Shown: positions 10,894-20,721 of the stretch, in pieces
How the letters are laid out: every line of letters starts with the position of its first letter
Position numbering within the stretch: the stretch's first letter is position 1
Origin: Melampsora larici-populina 98AG31
Taxonomy: Eukaryota; Basidiomycota; Pucciniomycetes; Pucciniales; Melampsoraceae
Length of the DNA: 64,000 bases
Assembly (NCBI RefSeq): GCF_000204055.1
Contig: NW_006768831.1
Coordinates: 140,720-204,719, forward strand
Direction: 5' to 3'
Position numbers and translations under genes: made by a program
Notes under the pieces: model-generated
Database searches by the model: none
What the model was told of the DNA's origin: nothing
The model's input: only the letters and a program-made list of their open reading frames with translations

Positions 10894-12405
10894 AGTGTTG
10901 TTGGTTACGATGAAGGTGTGATGTCAGGAATGGAGGTTGATGAGGATGTTGTGTACTTAATCAAAGAGCAAGCAAGAGAAGGATGTTCTGAAGGTCCTTC
11001 TCGAACAAGTCATACCGTTAAGATATCGCATCGAAATGATATCTCGACGGTCTGGATATCCTAAGTCCTCTCAAAGGTCTTTGCATACGTGACTTGTCGG
11101 TTTGGACTTATTATGCTCGCAAGAAGAGCTGTAAATTTCTATATCATACTCGTGAGAAACATATTTGCAGACTAGGTTCTTTACAAAATACAAAGGATGT
11201 GATGGAAGAGCCGGAAATTTGCATAATGTAAGGAGGTTATCGACTTTTATGCCACTGTTTTTTTACGGACGATCATGTCTGCAAGATTTTCCAAATAGAC
11301 ATCGCAAAATTATACTTCGAACAGCCCGCGCACAACTATACAGTCGATATCTTACAGCCCTTTTCCCTTGTGATCATTCCATTTTTGAGAATGTCTGTAT
11401 AATTCAAAATCTTCGGGAGAATGTGGATTGTTACACACATCACGAGATCACGATTTGCGTACATTGATGTCTGTGAATCATAGTTTGTAAAAGTCTTGGG
11501 CCCCGTATTTTATGTTTTTCTCGTGAAAATCAATTTCCACTGGAAAAAAACATTACTGAGTTTGACTCGTAAGTGGTGCCTGAGTAATAAATTCATATTT
11601 TACGAAAAAGGGACACCTTTATGTTCATCCCGTTCTTCGTAAAATTTACTCAAATTCACGCTATAGCGGAAATCTTTTTGACGTTTTTTGTTGTAGATAA
11701 TTGGACTTGACAACCCCTATTATCAGCCCTCTGTTCTATGCATTACTGACATAACTCGTACAGTGGACCGCAAGTCGAGAAAGAAAGCTGCTCAACAAAT
11801 TTACTGTGCTGTCGATTCCTTTTATTTGTCTCACTCGTGTCTCATCGTGAAAAACCTTTTCTCTTCACAGCGGGAGAATCATAATGTTACAGTTTATAAT
11901 TGATTGCTTGCAAACCGTGAGAGGGAAAACACATAGGATCCCGAACAAACAACATACATTGGTATTTTGTCAAATTCTCTATCTCCAACTTTGAAAATAA
12001 TTGAATCTATCGGGATTTCATCAAAGTGACTTAAGAGACCAAACTTCGTTGTGAAATTTATTGAAATCTTATAGAAAAAATCAATTCATTTTAGAAAATT
12101 CAAGAATAGACAAATTGATTTGAGTGTTTTTTTTTGTTTAGGTGTCAGAGATTTCATACATGTCTAAGATATCGTCAAGGGTCATTTACCTGCACTTCAT
12201 TCACTTGAATAATCAAACCAACATAAGTTCAAATAATATTGTAGAATGTACATCCACTAAAAAAGACAAATAGGGAAATGTGAGTCAAAAGACCTTCTGT
12301 AATTTAGATATATACACTATATACACGCATTGAGATTATGAATGAAGGGTCCGGCAAAAAATCGATGAAAGCTTCAGATTGAGTTGATGGGAAAGTTGAA
12401 TGAAA
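10894..12405. other. Intergenic with dispersed repeat
   Basis: No gene supported. It holds the repeat at 11580-11717 and otherwise AT-rich sequence with CGTAAA motifs. Confidence 0.5.
11580..11717 (-). repeat. Dispersed repeat, reverse-oriented relative of 56655-56800
   Basis: Read on the minus strand from 11717 it begins GGGGTTGTCAAGTC. About 73 bp of it (around 11596-11668) match the plus strand at 56703-56777 with only a few differences, including the CCGCTATAGCGTGAATTT and AACATAAAGGTGTCCC segments. This is a recently duplicated non-autonomous element or part of one. Confidence 0.7.
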
Positions 12406-13687
12406 TCACGCCTGGAAATGTGATAAAAGTCCTGCAATGCGGTCGAGGTGGCCATGAATTTCCAGCAGTAGACTCCCCATCATTTGATGACAGTTACAAT
12501 TGGGGTGCTCAGGGACAGGAACAACGGTACTTTGGTGTTCAAACGCTTGGTCAACATGAGTTCTAGCATGGTTATTATGACCTGAAGTGTTGTTGGAATT
12601 GGAGTCCGCTGTGTTGCTAGTCTGGTTATGGGTACTTGCAAACAAAGGACTGGGTAGAGTGATTTGGGGGCCTACATTTTTTATTTGAGTGAGTGGACGC
12701 AACATTCAGAGAACTGCGGGACATAACAACATAGGACATACCTTCAATATGATTTTTCGTACCAGTCATGATTGATTGTGCTCGCTTGCTTGCACCAATA
12801 TAGCGGACTTGAGATGGAGGTCGAATTTGGCCGGCAGTCGTGGCAGTTGAGAGGGTCATGAGGCGCTTAGCTGGTCGCGCTGATTCACAGGAACAGGTGT
12901 TAGTTCCCATGATCATGAAGATAAAGGGCCCAATACTCACTTTCAATTGTTTGCTCTGAACCAATGAGGCGCTTTCTAGGTCCCTCAACTTTGTCAGCAC
13001 CAAATTTATGTGAACCAATACAGGCCACAGAGGAATGGTTTGTAAAAGCACTGAGGTCGGAGGTGGAAGCTGTGTTTGAAGTGCCAGTAGTTGTAATGTC
13101 GGTATTGATGATGGCTATATCAGGAATCAGGGGAATCTGTCACCTGGGTGCCCGCATGAGTGAAAGATAAGACGGATGAGACTTGCCATTTAGCTCTGAA
13201 TTGAGCTCTGACATAAATCCTGGGTTTTGTGGGTTGTCATCTGACAAGTATGCAAAGGAAATTAGATGATATGGCAAGTCGAATAGATGGGATAATTTTG
13301 GAACCAACCTGGCGAATAAATCTCAGAGTGACTTCTTCTGGTATTTGATGTCATTGTTGTTGGGGTCGGAATATCTGGAAAGACAAGATTATAAATTAGT
13401 AGTCTTACTGACATGGATTTGATGGCTATCAATGGAAAAGCCTTACAATCTTCTTCAGGAGATACGATGTCTATCAATGCAACAACCTTAGAATCTTCTT
13501 CAGGAGATACTATTTCCATACCGGATGGTGATGACTCTAAAAGAATTGCGTGACTGGAACTGGAAGGCTCATCTGACGGTGAAGGTACGCTATAGCCTTC
13601 GGGGGTGTTTGAAGTGATATCAAAAGTGATATTATGTTGAACGGCCACGTGCGTTGAGATAGTAAGTTTTGTATTGGAATTAGACAT
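12406..13687 (-). CDS. Unknown Ser/Thr/Asn-rich protein, six exons
   Basis: Exons 13687-13447, 13374-13309, 13240-13187, 13114-12941, 12879-12742 and 12671-12406 all join in phase 1 and give 312 residues. The protein is low complexity (Ser, Thr, Asn), with two short basic patches of the form K-R-L (GPRKRLIGS and RPAKRLMT, possible nuclear signals). The C-terminal segment has NCNCH followed by an amphipathic helix. Exon 1 contains a 45-bp tandem repeat (13513-13469 and 13468-13424), and the second unit supplies the donor of intron 1. Intron 3 begins with GC instead of GT (AATG|GCAAGT), a known minor donor class. No family recognised. The stop at 13694 of the upstream small gene lies only 6 bp before this start. 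Confidence 0.6.
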
Positions 13688-13693
13688 GATCAG

Positions 13694-14082
13694 TCAGAGA
13701 AACCTGGTAATGAGATTATGAACCAAGAAAAAGAACGTTGAGAGGAGAACTCCTGGAAAACTGAGGTGACTTGTTGAGTAGATTGAAATTTGATCAAGTG
13801 GAAAGAATTGTTTTAATGATGAGAGCCGTTCGCCTAGCATAAGCAAAAGAAAGTAGTTGTAAGTATCAACTTGTGGAAGAAAGGCAGTGAACATTTGTTT
13901 GTTTTTATCATCTTGCAACTCACCCTTTGAAGATCTAAAAGATGGTCCGGCGAGTTGACTCCAAAAGTGACAAATGCATCTCATCAGTATTAGAAGCAGA
14001 GTGTTGTTAGATGCGATTGTACTTACCCATCGATTCCACTTACCATAACCTTCTGTGTACTGTACTGGCCGCTACTAGCCAT
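13694..14082 (-). CDS. Small unknown membrane protein
   Basis: Exons 14082-14027, 13979-13924 and 13869-13694 give 95 residues beginning MASSGQYSTQKV. The last exon has two hydrophobic segments (around residues 40-48 and 77-90), so it may be a small membrane protein. No family recognised. A partial, intron-length-deleted tandem copy lies just upstream (14112-14302), which also suggests this region is or was a transcribed unit. Confidence 0.45.
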
Positions 14083-14111
14083 AGTGCCTTTTTTTTCTCT
14101 GTCTTTCTGCA

Positions 14112-14302
14112 TCAAAGCAAAAGAAAGACATAATATATATCAACTTTTGGAAGGAGGGTAGTGAACATTTGTTTGTTTTTATCATCTTTCAATGACCCTT
14201 TGAAGATCTAAAATGATGGTCCGGCGAGTTGACTCCATAACCTTCTGTGTACTGTACTGGCCGCTGCTAGCCATAGTGCCTTTTTTTCTATGTCTTTCTG
14301 CA
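14112..14302 (-). pseudogene. Partial tandem duplicate of the 13694-14082 gene
   Basis: The block 13838-14111 is repeated at 14112-14302 with few substitutions. In the copy, the ATG at 14274 opens the same first 13 codons, then goes directly to the sequence that in the original follows some 90 bp later; the first intron and flanking bases are missing. The frame then stops after about 31 codons. Confidence 0.65.
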
Positions 14303-14957
14303 CCTTTGTATGTAAGTCTTGTAGGCCCATGTCCCGGTACGGGAGAATCCTATGATGTCATCCTTCGAAGGGCTTGAATTTGTAGTTGACAAAGCCATTG
14401 TGGAGTTATAATCGGCGGAAGTATGTAGTCATGTGATTTACATATTCTTGTTCTTTTATTCAAATAAAACATTACTACATATTTCCCTCGAACATAACAC
14501 CACAAGGGCTCCTGCACGCCCTTATGTAAATGCTTGTTACCTTCCAGGTAACCGGAGGTTGGTCACACCCGAACAGGCGCGGAACCGCGCCTATTAGCAA
14601 ATCTTTCGACATCGGTATGCACGCGACAAATAGCGACTATGGCAGATACTTTATAATATAATAATATCTAATTAAAAAAATCTCTCGAAATTTGTCTGTT
14701 CAGTTATGTTATAGCTCAATTTATCATGTGTTAGAGTTCATGAAGTTCCATTGATATGATATTTCATCTTTTGGGTAGTTATTTTGGATTTGCATCAATA
14801 TAATCTATTTTTTTGTATAGAAAAGGCAGATAAAATGGCACATGAGCGGTGAGTTTGATGTTTGGTGAACCTAGTATTCCTCGAACGGGCTGATGAACTT
14901 GAGTGTGTCAGAGGAGATGGCGCGTCATGGTGATTAAGACGAAAATCGGTCGTGGTA
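14303..14957. other. Intergenic, no gene seen
   Basis: AT-rich with no supportable exon. Confidence 0.5.
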
Positions 14958-15782
14958 CAGTCAACTCCCTCCAAACCCATACCATTTTATGGAAGCCCAA
15001 AACTATGGGTTTTGTGGGTGTATGGTTTTCGAGGATCTCCCTCATAGCCCATAGATTAAGGTTTGGCAGGCAAAGTATGGGTCAAGAGGGAGATAAAAAA
15101 ATTAAACAGCCATTCAAAAAAGTTTCATTTTGTCATTTTTGTGCACAATAACAATAGTTACAAGAGTCATGTAGTTACTATGTTTTGAAGTAGTCAGAGA
15201 CTAAGGGCTGTTTCAAGGAGTGTGTGTGAATTAAGCAAAAATGTCTGCTAGAAGCACAAATAGCAGCTTCAAAGGACAAGGCTGCTCAGCTCATTGTTGT
15301 TGAATTGACTGGCAGCCTTAGTCACATCACCCTCTGCTTTGATCTTCCTCAACACAAGTGTTTCATCTGTTAAGTTTCCAGCACAGCCTATGAATTGTTC
15401 ATCTGCCTCCAACAATTTCTTCCCTTCACTCATAAGTTGCTTGAGAGGCTTGAGTCTTTTGTTTTTCTCTGCTTGTAGGGCATTCAAACCGGTGTCACTA
15501 TCTGATACACTGAATTGTGAAAGGTCTTTTGGAACCATTTTGAGACTGAATGTGCTGAAAAATACACAGGCATGCAGATTCTTTTCATGAATTGTCAGAT
15601 TTGACAAATTTTGGTTATGGCTTTGACCTCAGGTTTCCTGAAAAAAACTATGGGTCATGGGAATAGTGCGAGGTATGGGTTTTGGGCCACTTTTCCCCGC
15701 CCATAAATTTTATGGACCCAAATTTCTATGGGTTAGCCGGAAGTATGGGATTAGAGGGATATGGGTTTTGAGGGAGCAACTG
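14958..15782 (-). mobile_element. TIR element copy 1 (825 bp), TA target site
   Basis: It is bounded by CAG..CTG termini and flanked by TA on both sides (14956-14957 and 15783-15784). It lies in the opposite orientation to the copies at 27883 and 39489 and is nearly identical to them. One base is missing in the terminal repeat near 15778. The termini (CAGTYRACTCCCTC) and TA duplication fit the Tc1/mariner superfamily, perhaps the pogo branch. No DDE transposase is encoded, so it is non-autonomous. Confidence 0.88.
15269..15538 (-). CDS. Small ORF inside TIR element copy 1
   Basis: From the ATG at 15538 the frame is 89 codons (MVPKDLSQFSVSD...), ending at 15269. It is shared by all three copies with one visible amino-acid change (Lys here, Met in the others). 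It is Lys/Leu/Glu-rich and helical, without the catalytic residues of a transposase. It may be the last exon of a lost full-length transposase, as pyrimidine-AG acceptors lie just upstream, or it may be a passenger. Confidence 0.4.
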   Translation of the reverse strand: MVPKDLSQFSVSDSDTGLNALQAEKNKRLKPLKQLMSEGKKLLEADEQFIGCAGNLTDETLVLRKIKAEGDVTKAASQFNNNELSSLVL

Positions 15783-15784
15783 TA

Positions 15785-16593
15785 TACGGATTCCGGAGAC
15801 CCGTTCTGCCATCACAAGACCCGAGTCGTGAGCCGGCCCGGTCGACACTGAAGAGTCTGTCACGTCAGTTCTTCTGTATGTACAAATTCACTCCTATCTT
15901 TCAATTGCGACAGGTTCAGTCAGGCATTGATTCTTTAATTATGACGCATTCTTCCAGACTAGCAGTGTTTGTGTTTTGTCGAAAATTGTCCAATCCCCTA
16001 AGCTTAAACGATTTCAAGGATAAGCGACGAGTTATTCCAGTACGAGTTAAACTGAAGAGCTATTCGTGCTATTATTACTGATATTCAGAAAGAGATATCC
16101 ACAAGCAGATACTATCATTACCAGTTTGAATAGACTGAAGAGCTTGTTGCAGCTATTCATTAGTGTCTCTGAAGCCAAATGATGCAACAAAAAGATCCAT
16201 CGATTATGGAATACTGTTACACTCTTTTGCGTGTAACTTTATTGGCTTCTCTGGACATATGAGAGATATCATGCAAAGGTCTTTTCATGTCTACGTAGTT
16301 GAGGTTTCACTGTGTATATACCCACTCTCGGGTGAGAAAGCCTGGGCTGCTGATCCAAAAACGGTTCTTCAAGGCTATGTAAATGTATTTTGATATTTTC
16401 CGGTTTCAAGCTTTGACCAAAGGCTTTACTGGCTGGTCATTCCCCCTTCAAAACAGTTTAACTCGAGGGCTCTTTGAGAGCTGCACCCACAGGTGGTTTA
16501 TTGTACGCCGGATATGCGGAATTGTGTACATGTCAAGAAGCATAAAATTCGAAAACGTATCAAAGGCATGAAAAGTTAAAAACATTTGATCTA
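15785..16593. other. Intergenic, no gene seen
   Basis: Short frames only. Nothing recognised. Confidence 0.45.
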
Positions 16594-17579
16594 CTACAAA
16601 GAGTCATAGTACGTGCTCAACCGAGAAGCAAGATCTCCAATGTCCTTCTGTTGTCCATGTTTATTGAGTGGAGGTCCAGGATTGATCACCTTATCCATGT
16701 AACGTTCGTTGAGCTGGACTGATGAACTTAGTCGAGTGAAATTTTGGGAAGGCTCTTGTGAAGGTAGAGTACAATGGCGGTCCTTGTTACCAAAGAAGAT
16801 CACACTTACAGGACCATCACATGCCCCGTAGTCAATTATAACACCTATATCCGCCAAAAAAAACGCCCATCAATCACGTCAAACCCTTGTGCCTTTGTGG
16901 CGAGCCTTCCGTCTTTAGAAACAGGAATTGACAAGAGAAAAGTTGCTGTGGAGGAGTCATGATCTGCATGTGCGGTGTTGTTGAATTTGTTCATCGTGAA
17001 AGATAAATTTCCCGCATGCCCATGCCGAGTACCTTCTTCGGCGTCTGTTGAGTGAAGTTGCCCAAAAGATGGTATCTTTAAATCTTTCATCTGGTCTTGG
17101 GCTTGTTTGAAAAAGTACTCTGATAGATAAGAGTATTGTTGTGCATAAAATGCCTCCAGTCTGGCGCGAAAGGGTAAGCGTTTCACCCACTGATCCAAGA
17201 GGTCTTTGTTATCTTGAATAAACTTTCGGGGAGCATAGAGGCCTTGGAATATGGGAAGAAACCATGTCAATTATAACCAAGGGGTATATTGTATATTCCA
17301 AATGCCATACATACCGTAGTACTCTAATGACATGAAAGCTGCTCTCCATCCTATGACGCCCATGTACCCACCTTTCATAGCGGCATTCAAAGTGACCGGA
17401 TTACAGAAGTATTTTTCTTCAACAAGATATTTGGATACTGCTTCAAGTTCACTCAGTTCATCTCGAGACATGGTATCAAATGGGGTGAATTTGATTATAG
17501 CAATGACAGCACCGTTGTTTTGATCCGTGATGATGCATAGGCCTTTATAGCATGTGAAAGTCGATGAATGGTTGGCCAT
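16594..17579 (-). pseudogene. TET/JBP-like 2OG-Fe(II) oxygenase with a frameshift
   Basis: Exon 1 (17579-17315) and exon 2 (from 17242) join in phase 1. The order of motifs matches the fungal TET/JBP-like oxygenases: FTPF, a Y-L-V-E segment, F-x-NP-V, GWRAAF, then SFTMNKFNNTAHADHD carrying the iron-binding H-x-D (about His180 and Asp182), then FFGNKDRHCTL with the distal His, and FTRLSSSVQ with the Arg expected to bind 2-oxoglutarate. Active members oxidise 5-methylcytosine in DNA. Between the H-x-D and distal-His segments the frame breaks at a run of eight T (plus-strand A run 16856-16863). One extra base there would keep a single frame of about 305 residues. It may be a true lesion or a homopolymer sequencing error, so the label pseudogene is conditional. 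Rust and other basidiomycete genomes carry many such genes. Confidence 0.8.
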
Positions 17580-20500
17580 TTTGACTAGAGTGCAGGTTTG
17601 TAATTTGGTTTCTTTAAAAACTCGGCGGACACTGTGACAGAGGGGTTTTTGTCCAACATGGTATGTAACGTATTTTTCGATGGCATTCTTTCTTCTTTTG
17701 GTGTTTTGGGTAACTGGCCTCTGGTTGTAGGATTGATGCTGTAAAAGTTACATTCAAAATGACATAAGTGGATTCCGTATTAGTGTGGTGTTGATCCAAA
17801 ATTCCAATGAAGAGGAGACAACATAAGGAACGAAGATAAGAAATTATGATTTGTGACTGCTTGGCTGTCATGTACTATGTCATGCCATGCAGTGTCTAAA
17901 GGTTTGATACAGTGAAAGGTGAGATATGGTGTACCAATTGGTGGGCTGACATTTACTATGTCTAGCCATCCAATGCAGTTGAAGGTAGTGAAAAACGGAA
18001 TGATGAAAAAGGGATGAAATGAGGAATCATGTTGTATGGACTGAGTGGCTGACATCTACTATGTCTTGCCATCCATCATGATGAGCAAATGAAAGGAGAA
18101 GGAAAACAAAGAATCTGGGCAACCGAAACAAAATTGTTGTGAAGTTGCTTACGTCTTTTATGTTGATAGGATTCTTGTTATGGTCGACTTCATCTGTTGA
18201 AGATGTTTGATAGTAAATTTTTAGGACACACCAAGAGACTTCAAAAAAACACTGAACGAAATGAAGTGTGTTTACCAAAGTAACGCTTTTTTGCACTAGC
18301 AAAATGCACAGGAAATTTGGGAGGGTCCTGTGGGGGAAGTGGTTGACCTAGAAAGAATAAGGCACGATAAATTGGGAGACAAGTGAAATACAGCACCATC
18401 ATCATCATCATCATTATCAGAGATGAGAAGATGAAAATGAAGGCTGACCAGTGACTCTGGCGATGTGTGCGTCGATTGAGTCCATGAAATCTGGAGTATA
18501 TAATGCTTGAAAAGACGAAGAAGGTTTGAAAGCGTGCGGAGGTTTGTACCACTGATCAACAGACATTGAAATAGATGAAGGATCAGAGCGGATTATTGGG
18601 GTAAGCGTAAAGTGCTATGTAGTATTTTTGAAGGGGCAGCGATGTGCGACAACAAAAAGTAATATATATCATTTGTAATCTACAATACACAAATTTTCTG
18701 ATACCTGCCTAGCCAGCCTTGCTGGTCTAGATGACGAACTGCAATTCCAATCGAGATCATGAGGTGTGATGGAAGGTTGATGAAGCCTAGCCAGCACGTT
18801 GAGTACCCTGCGGCCAGACCAAACAGTTGTTCCCACGCGACTTTGAAACTCAACCTCAGGAGTTCCACCCTCGGCCACAACTGTCAGACCGCTATCCCTA
18901 GCTCATCAGCCATAACCGACATGCCCTTGTCAGTCACAACTCGACCCTTGTGTCTCAAAAATGACTACATTCTGAAATGACTGCTACGGATAATGAACGA
19001 AAACCAGGGCCTTCGTAGGATTAATGATGTAACCCCACTCCAGTCCGAAGTTACAACGACACGCGTAAGGACTCGTGTGCCTCGAAGATGCGTAAATGTG
19101 GCATCAAGACTCCTTCTGTCGGCGAGACGCTTACCTTCTTTGGTTTTTCTGCCCCATTGTATTCGCCTCAATAACAGTTGCAGGAGTCGGGAATCACTCA
19201 AGGGCGTCACGACAGTTTAATCCGAAAGAGGCTCAAGACTGAAGCATTGAGAGAATATCTTGGGTACTGTCCCTGAGCTAGCTAAGGTCCTAGTGCCACA
19301 AAATAGCTTACAGAGTTCAGTCCTGTTCAGTCACATTGGACATTTTGGTCAAAAACTGATGCTGTCATTTGTGTGCGACTGACCTTCTCAGATCCTTGGC
19401 TACTGACTTCGAAACGGTGGCAAGACAATGTAGACAAAATTAGAGAAGACAGGAAGGTTATCCTCATCGCCCAATGAGCTGGAAGTATGAAAGAAGCACT
19501 ATCAACGTCCATAACTGTTTTTGAATGAATAAAAGACTCTTTGAGGTGAAAATCAACTTGTACGGCTAAGTTTTGCTCACGGGGTATCCAACTTCATACT
19601 AATAGTACATACTATTTGAAGATAAGTTTATTACCTGCCTGCATGTCAATCATAAATGATAACGCCCCCGGTTAAGCAGTGCCAGAATTTGAACATATTT
19701 ACTTCCAAACAGATCTCTGTGTATTTTCTTTTGTTTCCCTCATATCTGATACATATACTGTGGCTATATCTCCCCACCATGAGTCAATTCAACTCAATTG
19801 TGATTTGCTACACTCGACAAACCCGTGCAGTGAATGAAAAATGTCAGGGAAGTATTGGCAGCCATACAATAGAAACAGAATCTCGGAAGCTTCAATACAA
19901 GCGGTCGTAAAGTTTGTAGTCTTAGGCCTATGAACTCCAACCTTTTTGAACTCTTGACCTTGGCTCATATAATGATATCGAATACATACAGTCGCCGCGC
20001 GCTATAAGTATCGTTATAAATGCACCAGAATTAATGCTTACAAAGCGCGATGCATCACTTCGAAAGGAGCATACTGCATGTTTGCATTTTTGTTCCACCA
20101 AATTTTGATTCTTATAGCGAAATATGCTTACTCAATGTGTGCTTTATATCGAGCGGTGACTGTATACATACGTAGCTCGGACTTCAAAAAAGGGGGTGGT
20201 TCGTACGTTTGGAAGAGCAAACTAAGCAAGTAAACACCGACTGCTATGATCGATCACGTGCTAGGAGCTTAATATTTGCGACAATCACTGTGATAAGCTA
20301 AATGTGAACCATTCCTCATCAAGAAGCAATATGGAGAAAATAAAAAAGGGAAAAAGAACACAAAAACGGGTGCGGGAGCGAAAAAAAGAGCGTAAGGTTA
20401 CAGACCAATAGCGATGTGGAGGAGACATACATATAACCAAGACGATACGGCGAGATATATGTCTGGATCTTGAAGATTACAACGCGTTCAAGATTACAAC

Positions 20501-20721
20501 ACCAGAGCACCTTTTGTGAATTCACGTAAAATTAAGACTACAGCGGAAATTCTTTTTACGTCAAAATCTCAACTTCACTTCCCCTTGTCTTAATTGCTGT
20601 CCTCTGACTCGCGGCTCCGGTTGCTTTCCATCACTTCTATCGTCTTGGGTTTCAATTATTCTTTTAACCTTTTCTTGGACTTTCTCTAGTTCTTTTACCT
20701 TTTCGCTCTCTTTCTTTAGAA
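17580..20721. other. Long stretch without a supported gene
   Basis: It contains degenerate tandem repeats (17861-18070), an ATC/CAT microsatellite (about 18396-18413) and several short minus-strand frames (18241-18559, 18669-18880) that I could not join into a convincing gene. The segment 20516-20570 shares CAGCGGAAAT and TTTTTACGTC motifs with the dispersed repeats. Confidence 0.45.
17861..18070. repeat. Degenerate tandem repeat, three units of about 80-105 bp
   Basis: The phrase GGCTG-CAT-(T/C/G)TACTATGTC-GCCAT recurs near 17862, 17943 and 18046, with looser similarity between. Confidence 0.5.

Noticed and set aside
15339..15590. Antisense 83-residue frame across each TIR-element ORF (also 28071-28322 and 39682-39933)
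   Set aside because: It mirrors the sense ORF in all three copies, so it is conserved only because the DNA is nearly identical. It begins at a plausible ATG but shows no domain.
18241..18559. Minus-strand frames with an Asp repeat
   Set aside because: The Asp run is a CAT/ATC microsatellite read in frame, and flanking pieces do not join into a gene.
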